This document shows positions 55,162-63,671 of a stretch of 64,000 nucleotides of DNA, piece after piece. The DNA comes from Candidatus Mycobacterium wuenschmannii (lineage in GTDB: Bacteria; Actinomycetota; Actinomycetes; Mycobacteriales; Mycobacteriaceae). A program made the translations under genes and the position numbers. The stretch spans positions 3,968,001 through 4,032,000 of the forward strand of contig NZ_CP126981.1 in assembly GCF_030252325.1 (NCBI RefSeq), given 5' to 3'. The notes under the pieces were generated by a model. It was not told the DNA's origin and did no database searches. It saw only the letters and a list, made by a program, of their open reading frames with translations. Position 1 is the first letter of the stretch, and each line of letters begins with the position of its first letter.

Positions 55162-56322
55162 TCAGTGCGGCAGCTCGCGGAAGGCCGTGTTCTTGTACGG
55201 CTCAGGCTCTTTCGGTAGTCCGAGCACCCGCTCGCCGACGATGTTGCGCTGAATCTGGTCGGTGCCGCCACCGATCGAGGTGAAGTAGGCGTTCAGGGTT
55301 CGGAACGTCACCGCGTCACCGACCGGATTGTCCGGACCGGCCAACATCGCTTCGGCGCCGACGATCTCGGTCTCGACGCGCGCCGTCTCGTGCAGGATCC
55401 GCGACATCGCGATCTTGCCCAGCGCCATCAGCGTCGCCGACTCGACCCGGTCGGTCGCGGCCTTCGACCGCTGGGTGTTCCACCGGTTCACGGTCGCCAG
55501 CGCGTCGACCCGGGCGATCTGCTGTCGGATGTACGGGTCGTCGAGTCGGCCGGCGTCACGCGCCAATTCGACTAGCAGATGGCCCTTTTCGCCGCGCGGG
55601 CGCTTCGCGTCCTTCGCGGTCCGCGCGATGTCGGCCATGAACCGTCGCTCGTAGGCGAGCGCGGTGTTCAGCACCGACCATCCGGCGTTCAACTCGCCGA
55701 CCAGATTTCCCGCGGGAACCCGGGCGTCTTCGATGAAGACCTCGTTGAACTCCGACTCGCCGGTGATCTGATGGATCGGTCGCACCTCGACCCCGGGTTG
55801 CTTCATCGGCAGCATGAAGAAGCTGATGCCCTGATGCTTCGGCACCGTCCAGTCGGTGCGGGCCACCAACATTCCGTAGTCCGCGGTCTTGGCGAATGAC
55901 GTCCACACCTTCTGCCCGTTGATCACCCACTCGTCGCCGTCACGCTCGGCCCGGGTGCGCAGTCCGGCGAGGTCCGAGCCGGCGCCGGGTTCGCTGTACA
56001 GCAGGCACCACTTGCTCTCGCCACGGATCGACGGCGGGATAAGCCGCTGCTTCTGCTCGTCGGTGCCGAGTTCATGCAGCGTGCAGGCGAACAGGTTGCC
56101 GCGATCATGCCCGCAGCCGTGCGCACCGACGGCGGCGAATTCCGCCGCCACCAGCCGGGATTGGCTGTCGGTGAGGCCCCGGCCGTAGAAGTCCGGCTCC
56201 CAGCTCGGCGTCGCCCAGCCGGCCTCGACCACGATGTGGGCCCAGCTACCGCGATCGATATCGGGATTCCAGTTGTCCGCCAACCACTTTCGGACTTCGG
56301 TGCGTAGCTCGTCGTCAGTCAT
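55162..56322 (-). CDS. Acyl-CoA dehydrogenase (large-type subunit of a pair)
   Basis: A 386-residue acyl-CoA dehydrogenase with LLYSEPGAGSDLAGLRTRAE and VWTSFAKTADYGMLVARTDW. The C-terminus TSIGGGTDQIQRNIVGERVL is typical of FadE proteins. ATG 56322 (MTDDELRTEV) follows GAGGAGG supplied by the MIRU-like element upstream. With the 370-residue dehydrogenase before it, it probably forms a heteromeric enzyme, as in the steroid side-chain FadE pairs. The substrate is unknown. Confidence 0.85.
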   Translation of the reverse strand: MTDDELRTEVRKWLADNWNPDIDRGSWAHIVVEAGWATPSWEPDFYGRGLTDSQSRLVAAEFAAVGAHGCGHDRGNLFACTLHELGTDEQKQRLIPPSIRGESKWCLLYSEPGAGSDLAGLRTRAERDGDEWVINGQKVWTSFAKTADYGMLVARTDWTVPKHQGISFFMLPMKQPGVEVRPIHQITGESEFNEVFIEDARVPAGNLVGELNAGWSVLNTALAYERRFMADIARTAKDAKRPRGEKGHLLVELARDAGRLDDPYIRQQIARVDALATVNRWNTQRSKAATDRVESATLMALGKIAMSRILHETARVETEIVGAEAMLAGPDNPVGDAVTFRTLNAYFTSIGGGTDQIQRNIVGERVLGLPKEPEPYKNTAFRELPH

Positions 56323-56378
56323 TGCGCCGCTCCTCCTCATCGCTTCGCTCTGCATCGTCGTCGGCGGAGGTCATGAAG
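56323..56378 (-). repeat. MIRU-like interspersed repeat
   Basis: The entire gap between two co-directional dehydrogenase genes consists of one element. On the minus strand it contains GACGATGCAGAGCGAAGCGA followed by TGAGGAGGAGCGGCGCA. I recognise this as very close to mycobacterial interspersed repetitive units, which typically lie between operon genes and meet their stop and start codons. It supplies the ribosome-binding site of the downstream gene. Confidence 0.62.
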
Positions 56379-57491
56379 TCAGGCTCCGATCTGCTGCAGG
56401 TAGCGCTCCCGATGCCACGACGCGCTGCCCAGCAGTTGGGCGTCGCTGCGGGCCCGGCGCAGGTACAGGTGGGCCGGGTGCTCCCAGGTGAACCCGATGC
56501 CGCCGTGCACCTGAATGCTCGTGGCCGCGACGAATACGAAGGCATCCGAGCAATACGCCTGCGCCAGAGCCAGATCCGCGACACGAGACGCGGCTCCGGA
56601 GGCATAGGACTCCGCCGCGAACCGGGCCGCCGAGACCGTGGACTCCGCCTCCAGCAGCATGTCGGCGCACATGTGCTTGACGGCCTGAAAGCTGCCGATC
56701 GCGCGACCGAACTGGTAGCGGGTCTTGGCGTACTCGGTGGCCATCTCGACCGCGCGGCGCGCGCCGCCCGCCTGCTCGCCGACCAGCGCCAGCGCCGCCA
56801 CATCCAGCGCGGTGCCGAACGCCTCGATCCCGGCACCCGGTCGACCGATCAGCCGCGCCGGGGTGTCGACGAATTGCAGCCGACACTGCTTGCGCGTCGC
56901 GTCCACGGTTTCGAGCGGTGTCACGGCCAGGCCGTCGGCTCCGGCGTCGACCGCGAACACGGTAGGACCCGCATCGGTGGCGGCCAGCACGTAGATCACC
57001 GCCGCCGACAGCCCGTCGAGCACGAAATGCTTGTAGCCGGTGAGGTGCCAGGTATCGCCGATCAGACCGGCGGACGTGGCGATCGCCGCCGGTATCCGGG
57101 CCGAGCCGTCCTCGGCGAACGCGACGGTGGCGATCAGGTCGCCGGTGGCGATTCGTGTTAGCGCCGGAGCACTTTCGGACTTGTCACCGACAGCGGCGAG
57201 CAGGCTGGGCACCAGCACCGCCGTCGACAGGAACGGGCTGACCAGCAGCGCCCGGCCCATCTCCTCCATCGCGATGCCCATCTCGACCGGGCCCGCGCCG
57301 GCGCCGCCATGTGCCTCGTCGATCAGCAGACCGGTCAGTCCCATGGTGGCCAGTTCGCGCCAGACCGCCGCATCGAAGCCGGTGTCGGTGGCCATCAGCG
57401 TGCGCACCTGTGCCTCCCCGGAATGCCGGGTCATCAGGTCGGCGACCGCGCTGCGCAGGGCCCGCTGCTCGTCGCTCACCGCGAAGGGCAT
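56379..57491 (-). CDS. Acyl-CoA dehydrogenase (second subunit of a pair)
   Basis: A 370-residue acyl-CoA dehydrogenase of the shorter, more diverged type: MPFAVSDEQRALRSAVADLM, EMGIAMEEMGRALLVSPFLS, and IQVHGGIGFTWEHPAHLYLR at the C-terminus. ATG 57491 overlaps the lipW stop (ATGA). Pairing with the 386-residue protein is inferred from adjacency and from the way such short FadE proteins normally work. Confidence 0.83.
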   Translation of the reverse strand: MPFAVSDEQRALRSAVADLMTRHSGEAQVRTLMATDTGFDAAVWRELATMGLTGLLIDEAHGGAGAGPVEMGIAMEEMGRALLVSPFLSTAVLVPSLLAAVGDKSESAPALTRIATGDLIATVAFAEDGSARIPAAIATSAGLIGDTWHLTGYKHFVLDGLSAAVIYVLAATDAGPTVFAVDAGADGLAVTPLETVDATRKQCRLQFVDTPARLIGRPGAGIEAFGTALDVAALALVGEQAGGARRAVEMATEYAKTRYQFGRAIGSFQAVKHMCADMLLEAESTVSAARFAAESYASGAASRVADLALAQAYCSDAFVFVAATSIQVHGGIGFTWEHPAHLYLRRARSDAQLLGSASWHRERYLQQIGA

Positions 57492-58387
57492 CAGCTCGTC
57501 GCGGCCAGCGCCGCCCGCAGACTCGCGCACTGGCTGGCGAAAAAGGCCCGGGACACAGCCGCTTTCGGCACCACCAGGTCGAAGCCGTGGAATACGCCCG
57601 GAATCGTCTCGATCTGACACGGGACCCCGGCGGCCGTCAGCCGGGCGGCGTAGGCGACGTCCTCGTCGTGGAACAGGTCGTGCGTGCCGACGCCGATCCA
57701 CGCCGGGGGAAGGCCGCTGAGGTCCTCGTGGCGGGCCGGTACCGCCACCTTCGGGTCGGCGTTGCCGAGGTAGGCCGCCCACCCGAAGCGGTTGCTCTTC
57801 GGTCCCCACAGCCGGTAGTTCGGGTTCTCCGCCGTCGATCCGCTGCGGTCGTCGAGCATCGGGTACGCCAGCAGTTGCAATGCCGGCGTGACCTCACCGC
57901 GGTCGCGTGCCAGCAGCGCAAGAGCCGCCGCAAGCCCGCCGCCGGCGCTGGCGCCGCCGATCGCGACCCGGGCCGGGTCCACCGCGGGCAGCGCGGCCAG
58001 CCACGTTAGCGCGGAATAGCAGTCCTCCAGCGGAGCGGGGTAAGGATGCTCGGGGGCCAGCCGGTAGTCCACCGACACGACGGTGACGCCCAGTTCCCGG
58101 ACGAACCGTCGGCACAGTTCGTCGTCCTGCTGTGCGGTGCCGATGACATAGCCGCCACCGTGAATCCACAGCAGCCCCGGGCCGGGCGCGCCGGCGTCGG
58201 CTGGGCGGTACAGCCGCACCCCGACTCCGGACGGCAGGATCAGCGCCTCGACGTCGCGGCTGCTGCCGCCGCGCTGGATCGCCGGCGAGACCTTTCGGAT
58301 CAACTTCAACGTCCGGGGACCGACCAGCGCGCGGGGCGCGAATCGAGCGACTTTGCGGAGTTCAGGGTGGAAATCTGTGCTCGGCAT
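57491..58387 (-). CDS. lipW: LipW-like esterase/lipase
   Basis: A 298-residue alpha/beta hydrolase of the hormone-sensitive lipase family. HGGGYVIG forms the oxyanion hole and GGASAGG carries nucleophile Ser147; the Asp and His are probably in VGTHDLFHDE and GVFHGFD. ATG 58387 gives the size of M. tuberculosis LipW (302). It leads the minus-strand operon lipW, two dehydrogenases and the TetR effector domain, suggesting that a released acyl chain is then oxidised. It is divergent from lipC. Confidence 0.86.
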   Translation of the reverse strand: MPSTDFHPELRKVARFAPRALVGPRTLKLIRKVSPAIQRGGSSRDVEALILPSGVGVRLYRPADAGAPGPGLLWIHGGGYVIGTAQQDDELCRRFVRELGVTVVSVDYRLAPEHPYPAPLEDCYSALTWLAALPAVDPARVAIGGASAGGGLAAALALLARDRGEVTPALQLLAYPMLDDRSGSTAENPNYRLWGPKSNRFGWAAYLGNADPKVAVPARHEDLSGLPPAWIGVGTHDLFHDEDVAYAARLTAAGVPCQIETIPGVFHGFDLVVPKAAVSRAFFASQCASLRAALAATS

Positions 58388-58453
58388 CGGTCCAGTATGC
58401 CGACTGCATTTAGCGCACACGCGCGTTTCCGGTTTGGTGGTGTTACTCGGGGG

Positions 58454-58459
58454 TACGCT
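58454..58459 (+). promoter_or_regulatory. -10 hexamer of lipC (leaderless)
   Basis: TACGCT is followed by six bases and ATG 58466, which fixes the lipC start in the 78-base divergent gap to lipW. Confidence 0.5.
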
Positions 58460-58465
58460 CGCCCG

Positions 58466-59653
58466 ATGACTGTGACTTCTCGGGCGAAGTGGTTGCTTCG
58501 CGCCAAGCCTGGCGACTACATGCTGGCCTGGAGCGACGCGATGGCGTCGCTGCCGGTGGTCGGCAGGCACCTCGAACCGCTCGGTGGCCTGACGGCGATG
58601 GGTGTGTGGGGTTATCGGCAAATTCCGGAATTCATGGCCGCGTCGAAACAGTCCGGACAAACCCCGGTCACGGCCGCTGACCGCCGGGCCGAGCGGGCTC
58701 AGACCAACGCGATTCTCGACGCGGCATTGCGCGGCGTCGTCTCGAACCAGGACCTCGACATCGAGTGGCCGGCACCCGACAAGGCTCCGCCGGTCTGGCG
58801 CGCGTTGCGCCACCGTCGCCACCTGCACCGCACGTCGGTGCGCTACGGCAAGCTGCCGTCGCAGCTGCTCGACGTCTGGCGGCGCAAGGACCTGCCGGTG
58901 CGCCCGGCGCCGGTGATGATCTTCGTTCCCGGTGGGGCCTGGGTGCACGGCGGACGGCAGTTGCAGGGCTACGCGCTGATGTCGCAGTTGGCCGAGATGG
59001 GCTGGATCTGCTTGTCGGTGGAGTACCGGGTCTCGCCGCACAACCGTTGGCCGTCGCACATCACCGACATCAAGACCGCGATCGCATGGGCGCGAGCGAA
59101 CGTCGACAAGTTCGGCGGCGACCGCAATTTCATTGCGGTGACGGGCTGTTCGGCCGGCGGACACTTGGCCGCCCTTGCCGGGCTGACCGCCAACGACCCC
59201 GCCATGCAGACCGACCTGCCGCCGGACTCGGACACTTCGGTCGACGCTGTGGTCGGCATCTACGGCCGCTACGACTGGGAAGACCGCTCGACCCCCGAGC
59301 GGGCCCGGTTCGTCGACTTCCTCGAGCGGGTCGTGGTCAAGCGTCGTATCGATCGTCATCCCGACGTCTTCCGCGACGCATCGCCGATCGCACGAATTCA
59401 TCCAGATGCCCCGCCGTTCTTGGTGATTCACGGCAGCAGCGACTCCGTGATCCCGGTGGCGCAGGCCCGCAGCTTCGTCGAGCGGCTCCGGTCGATTTCC
59501 CGGTCGATCGTCAGCTACGTCGAACTGCCCGGCGCCGGCCATGGCTTCGACATGACCGACGGGGCGCGCACCGGCTCCGTGTCGACGGCGGTGGGGCTGT
59601 TCCTCGATGCGGTCTATCGCAACCGGATCATCGCGGCCAAAGAGGTCGTTTAG
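58466..59653 (+). CDS. lipC: LipC-like esterase
   Basis: A 395-residue alpha/beta hydrolase (M. tuberculosis LipC 403). VFVPGGAWVHGGRQL is the oxyanion-hole region, TGCSAGGHLAALAGL carries the nucleophile Ser, and FLVIHGSSDSVIP and GAGHGFDMTDG supply the probable Asp and His. M. tuberculosis LipC is a cell-surface esterase active on short-chain esters. It is followed after 27 bases by the WS/DGAT gene, which has its own -10 hexamer. Confidence 0.87.
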   Translation: MTVTSRAKWLLRAKPGDYMLAWSDAMASLPVVGRHLEPLGGLTAMGVWGYRQIPEFMAASKQSGQTPVTAADRRAERAQTNAILDAALRGVVSNQDLDIEWPAPDKAPPVWRALRHRRHLHRTSVRYGKLPSQLLDVWRRKDLPVRPAPVMIFVPGGAWVHGGRQLQGYALMSQLAEMGWICLSVEYRVSPHNRWPSHITDIKTAIAWARANVDKFGGDRNFIAVTGCSAGGHLAALAGLTANDPAMQTDLPPDSDTSVDAVVGIYGRYDWEDRSTPERARFVDFLERVVVKRRIDRHPDVFRDASPIARIHPDAPPFLVIHGSSDSVIPVAQARSFVERLRSISRSIVSYVELPGAGHGFDMTDGARTGSVSTAVGLFLDAVYRNRIIAAKEVV

Positions 59654-59667
59654 CCGCCGCGCAGTTG

Positions 59668-59673
59668 TAAGGT
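59668..59673 (+). promoter_or_regulatory. -10 hexamer of the WS/DGAT gene (leaderless)
   Basis: TAAGGT is followed by seven bases and ATG 59681, so the acyltransferase may be transcribed independently of lipC. Confidence 0.45.
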
Positions 59674-59680
59674 CCGACCC

Positions 59681-61099
59681 ATGAAGCGGCTGAGCGGCTG
59701 GGACGCGGTACTGCTCTACAGCGAAACGCCGAATGTGCACATGCACACGCTCAAGATCGCGGTCATTGAACTCGACGACCATCGCCGCGACTTCGACATC
59801 GAGGCCTTCCGCCGGGTGATCCACAGCCGGTTGTACAAGCTGGAGCCGTTTTGCTATCAGCTGGTTGACATTCCGCTCAAGCTGCACCACCCGATGTGGC
59901 GGGAGAATTGCGACGTCGACCTCACCTATCACGTGCGGCCGTGGCAACTGAAGGCGCCGGGTGGCAGGCGTGAGTTGGACGAGGCGATCGGCGAGATTGC
60001 CAGCACGCCGCTCGACCGCGACCACCCCCTGTGGGAGATGTACTTCGTCGAAGGACTGCCCGACAACCGGATCGCCGTGATCGGCAAGGTGCATCACGCG
60101 CTGGCCGACGGGGTCGCCGCGGCGAACTTGCTGGCGCGCGGGATGGATCTGGCGCCCGGACCGCAGGACGGCGAGGTGCGCTATGCCCCCGACCCTGCGC
60201 CGTCGACCGGCGAACTGGTGCGCTCGGCGTTCGCCGACCACATGCGGCATATCGGGCGGATCCCTGGAACGATCGGCTACACCGCCAAGGGCATCAACCG
60301 GGTGCGGCGCAGTTCCCGCAAGCTCGGTCCCGAACTGACGATGCCGTTCACCCCGCCGCCGTCGTTCATGAACCACATGCTCACTCCCGAACGTCGGTTC
60401 GCCACAGCCACTTTGGCTTTGGGTGACATCAAGGAGACCGCCAAGTCGCTCGGTGTCACGATCAATGACATGGTGCTGGCCTTGTCGGCGGGGGCGTTAC
60501 GCACGATGCGACTGAAATACGACGGCGCATCCGATGACCCGTTGCTGGCGTCGGTGCCGGTCAGCTTCGACCGCTCGCCGGACCGCATATCGGGGAACTA
60601 CTTCACCGGCATGATGGTCGGTCTGCCCACCGATGTCGACGATCCGCTGGAACGGGTGCGCCGCTCACACGATTACGCCAATGACGCCAAGGAGAGTCAG
60701 CAGTTGCTCGGCCCGGAATTGGTCAGCCGCTGGGCCGCCTACTTCCCGCCCGCACCCGCAGAGTCGCTGTTCCGCTGGCTGTCTAGCCGCGACGGGCAGA
60801 ACAAGGTGCTCAACCTCAACGTCTCCAACGTGCCCGGGCCGCGTGAACACGGACGCGTCGGGGGCGCGAAGGTCACCGAGATCTATTCGGTGGGGCCGTT
60901 GACCGCCGGCAGCGGATTGAACATCACCGTGTGGAGTTACGTTGACCAGCTGAACGTTTCGGTGCTCGCCGAGGACGCCACTCTCGACGACCCGCACGAG
61001 CTCACCGCGGCGATCATCGACGAGTTGGCCGATATCCGCCGCGCCGCAGGGCTTTCCGAGCAGCTGACGGTGGTCGAGGGCGCGCTGGCCCAGGCCTGA
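59681..61099 (+). CDS. WS/DGAT-type acyltransferase (Rv0221-like)
   Basis: A 472-residue wax ester synthase/diacylglycerol acyltransferase. The catalytic motif HHALADG is at residues 138-144. The N-terminus MKRLSGWDAVLLYSETPNVH and the later NVPGPREHGRVGG and SYVDQLNVSVLAED are family hallmarks. It makes triacylglycerol or wax esters from acyl-CoA. M. tuberculosis Rv0221 has 469 residues and the same place. It is downstream of lipC, so lipolysis and re-esterification genes lie together. Confidence 0.92.
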   Translation: MKRLSGWDAVLLYSETPNVHMHTLKIAVIELDDHRRDFDIEAFRRVIHSRLYKLEPFCYQLVDIPLKLHHPMWRENCDVDLTYHVRPWQLKAPGGRRELDEAIGEIASTPLDRDHPLWEMYFVEGLPDNRIAVIGKVHHALADGVAAANLLARGMDLAPGPQDGEVRYAPDPAPSTGELVRSAFADHMRHIGRIPGTIGYTAKGINRVRRSSRKLGPELTMPFTPPPSFMNHMLTPERRFATATLALGDIKETAKSLGVTINDMVLALSAGALRTMRLKYDGASDDPLLASVPVSFDRSPDRISGNYFTGMMVGLPTDVDDPLERVRRSHDYANDAKESQQLLGPELVSRWAAYFPPAPAESLFRWLSSRDGQNKVLNLNVSNVPGPREHGRVGGAKVTEIYSVGPLTAGSGLNITVWSYVDQLNVSVLAEDATLDDPHELTAAIIDELADIRRAAGLSEQLTVVEGALAQA

Positions 61100-61107
61100 G
61101 TCCGCCG

Positions 61108-61169
61108 CGCCGAGCGTGTAACCGGTGCGATTTTTCAGCCGAATTTTCGCACTGACTGCACGTTCGGCG
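61108..61169. terminator. Stem-loop between convergent WS/DGAT and fadD genes
   Basis: CGCCGAGCGTG...GGTGCGA (61108-61130) pairs with 61147-61169 over 23 positions with five mismatches and a 16-base loop. The CGAGCGTG/CACGTTCG core is the same as in the element at 17969. Bidirectional terminator role inferred. Confidence 0.5.
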
Positions 61170-61175
61170 AAGGGC

Positions 61176-62777
61176 CTAACCGCCCAGATGATCCTGGAGG
61201 TCGCGCCGTGAGATCTTGCCGGTGCTGCTGCGCGGCAATTCGTCGAGCACGATAATCTCGCGCGGCACTTTGTAATTCGCCAAATTATCCCGGACGTGCT
61301 GCTTGAGGTCGTCGACGGTGACCGATGCGCCGGGCGCCAGCACCACGAACGCCGCTAATCGCTGCCCGTACTCCGCGTCGTCGACACCCAGCACGGTGGC
61401 GTCCGTGACGGCGGCGTGCAGCCCCAACGTCTTCTCCACCTCGATCGGGTAGACGTTCTCGCCGCCCGACACGATCATCTCGTCGTCGCGCCCCACCACG
61501 AACAGCCGCCCGGCCTCGTCGAGGCGGCCGACATCGCCGGACGCCATGAAGCCGTCGTGGAAGTTCTTGTTCTCACCGGAGGTGTAACCCTCGAAGCGGT
61601 TGGAGTTGCGGACGAAGATCTGGCCGACCTCGCCGACCGGCACCGGCCGATGGTCGGAGTCGAGGATGCGAATCTCGGTGCCCAGGATGGGTTTTCCCGC
61701 GGTGTCGGGTGCGGCCCGCAGATCGGCCGGGGTCGCCGAGGCGATCATGCCCGCCTCGGTTGCGTTGTAGTTGTTGTAGAGGATGTCGCCGAACTCGTCC
61801 ATGAATCTCGTGACGACGTCGGGCCGCATCCGCGATCCGGACGCGGTGGCGAACTTCAGTGACCGCCCGCTGTAGCGGCCGCGCACTACAGGCGGCAGAT
61901 CCATGATCCGGTCGAACATCACCGGCACCACACACAGTCCGGTGGCCTGGTGGCGGTCGATCAACTCAAGGGTGGCCTCCGGGTCGAACTTGCGCCGGGT
62001 CGCCACCGTGCAGCCGAGCGAGGCGGCGAAGATCAGCTGCGAGAAGCCCCAGGCATGAAACATCGGAGCGACGACCACCGTCGTCTCCTCGGTGTGCCAT
62101 GGCACCCGGTCGAGGATCGCCTGAAGCTCCGTCGCGCCGCCGCCGGAGTGCTTGGCGCCCTTGGGATTACCGGTCGTGCCCGAGGTCAGCAGGATCATCT
62201 TGCCCGTGCGCCCCGTCTTGACCGGGCGCTCGCCGAGATGCTCGGCGATGAGCTTCTCGACGGTGACGTCGTGCTGCTCCGGGTGATCGGTCCACGCGAC
62301 GACGCGAGCCGTGTCGGGCTTGTCGGCCAGCGCGCGGTCCACCGACTCGGTGAACTCCTCGTCGTAGATCACCGCGTCCGCGCTTTCGCGGTTGACCACA
62401 TCGGCCAGCGCTGGGCCGGCAAACGACGTGTTGAGCAGCAGCACGTCGGCGCCGAGGCGGTTGGCGGCGATCAACGCCTCGACGAAGCCGCGATGGTTGC
62501 GGCACATGATCGCCAGCACCGCTGGGGTGCCGCCCGGCAGGCTTTGCAGCGCGGCGGTCAACGCGTCGGCGCGCCGGTCGAGTTCGCGGAAGGTCAGCGT
62601 CCCCAGTTCGTCGATCAACGCCGCCCGGTTCGGACAGCGCTGCGCCGACATTCCGAATCCGCTTGTCACGGTAAGACCTTCGCGACGGACCGCGCCGATG
62701 ATCCGGAGGTACTTGTCCGGTCGCATCGGGGCAATGATCCCCGCGCGGACCATGCTGCCCAGCAGACCGAACGCCAT
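61176..62777 (-). CDS. Acyl-CoA synthetase (FadD12-like)
   Basis: A 533-residue AMP-forming ligase: ILLTSGTTGNPKGAKHSGGG is the ATP-binding motif, VVGRDDEMIVSGGENVYPIE the hinge, and LPRSSTGKISRRDL the catalytic-Lys end. It is translated two bases after the acyltransferase gene. The same pairing (fadD12 with Rv1428c) exists elsewhere in the M. tuberculosis chromosome, so the two genes may be a cassette placed here by rearrangement. The substrate is unknown. Confidence 0.83.
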   Translation of the reverse strand: MAFGLLGSMVRAGIIAPMRPDKYLRIIGAVRREGLTVTSGFGMSAQRCPNRAALIDELGTLTFRELDRRADALTAALQSLPGGTPAVLAIMCRNHRGFVEALIAANRLGADVLLLNTSFAGPALADVVNRESADAVIYDEEFTESVDRALADKPDTARVVAWTDHPEQHDVTVEKLIAEHLGERPVKTGRTGKMILLTSGTTGNPKGAKHSGGGATELQAILDRVPWHTEETTVVVAPMFHAWGFSQLIFAASLGCTVATRRKFDPEATLELIDRHQATGLCVVPVMFDRIMDLPPVVRGRYSGRSLKFATASGSRMRPDVVTRFMDEFGDILYNNYNATEAGMIASATPADLRAAPDTAGKPILGTEIRILDSDHRPVPVGEVGQIFVRNSNRFEGYTSGENKNFHDGFMASGDVGRLDEAGRLFVVGRDDEMIVSGGENVYPIEVEKTLGLHAAVTDATVLGVDDAEYGQRLAAFVVLAPGASVTVDDLKQHVRDNLANYKVPREIIVLDELPRSSTGKISRRDLQDHLGG

Positions 62778-62779
62778 CG

Positions 62780-63586
62780 CTACCCGATTACCGGCAGGCG
62801 ACGCTGTTTGGCCAAGCCGTCCAATGCCTTCTGCATCACGCGCCGGACATGCGAGTCGACCGTGTCAATGTCGGGGTCCTCGCCGAATTCGCCTGTCACG
62901 TCGATGGGTTCAAGCACCTGCATCACGATCTTGGTCGGCAACGGCACGTTGACCGGCAACACCGCCGAGAGCCCGAACGGGAAGCCGATCGAGATCGGCA
63001 GGATCTTTGCGCGCAGCATCTTGTCGAGTCGCAATAGCTTGGCCAGTCCGGTCCCGCGGGTTAGATACAGCTGACTTTCCTGGCCGCCGATCGACACCGC
63101 CGGCACGATCGGCACACCCGCGTTCAACGCAGCCCGCACGTAACCGGTGCGTCCGTCGAAGTCAATCACGTTCTCCGACAACGTCGGCCGGTACACGTCG
63201 TAGTCCCCACCGGGGAACACCACCACCACGCCGCCGGATCGCAGTGCCTCGTCGGCGTTTTCGTGGTTGGCCCGGATGAAGCCGGTGCGGCGAAAGAACT
63301 CGCCGGTCGGGCCGGTGAAGATGAGGTCGTGGCTCAGCGTGTAGACGGGCCGGTCGAAACCGAAGTGCTCGTAGAAGCCCGTCGCGAACACCGGCACGTC
63401 CATCGCGAACAGCCCGCCGGAATGGTTGGCCACCACCAGGGCGCCGCCCGGCGGGAAGGATTCGAGGCCGCGGACTTCGGCGCGGTGATATCCCTTGATC
63501 AGGGGGCGCAGCCAGCCCATCACGCGCTCGGTCAGCCCGGGATCCCACTTGGAGAGCTCGGTCGGGTCGATATCGGGAGCAGCCAT
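62780..63586 (-). CDS. PlsC-like acyltransferase (Rv1428c-like)
   Basis: A 268-residue lysophospholipid-type acyltransferase. GGALVVANHSGGLFAMDVPV is the acyl-acceptor region with catalytic His and Asp, and GGVVVVFPGGDYDVYRP is the second block. It lacks clear membrane spans. It precedes the fadD gene by two bases, so the ligase may supply its acyl-CoA. It is divergent from echA1, with 85 bases between starts. Confidence 0.82.
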   Translation of the reverse strand: MAAPDIDPTELSKWDPGLTERVMGWLRPLIKGYHRAEVRGLESFPPGGALVVANHSGGLFAMDVPVFATGFYEHFGFDRPVYTLSHDLIFTGPTGEFFRRTGFIRANHENADEALRSGGVVVVFPGGDYDVYRPTLSENVIDFDGRTGYVRAALNAGVPIVPAVSIGGQESQLYLTRGTGLAKLLRLDKMLRAKILPISIGFPFGLSAVLPVNVPLPTKIVMQVLEPIDVTGEFGEDPDIDTVDSHVRRVMQKALDGLAKQRRLPVIG

Positions 63587-63671
63587 TTGGCAGTGATGCT
63601 AGCCGGTCGAAGACGGCTCGCTACCATCTCTGCAACCCCGTTACACAATGAACAAGGAGTGTCACAGCGTC

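Noticed and set aside
58388..60376. A long minus-strand open frame continuing upstream of lipW for about 660 codons
   Set aside because: It runs antisense to lipC and the WS/DGAT gene, is rich in Arg, Val and Asp as GC-rich shadow frames are, and has no family features before the lipW start at 58387.
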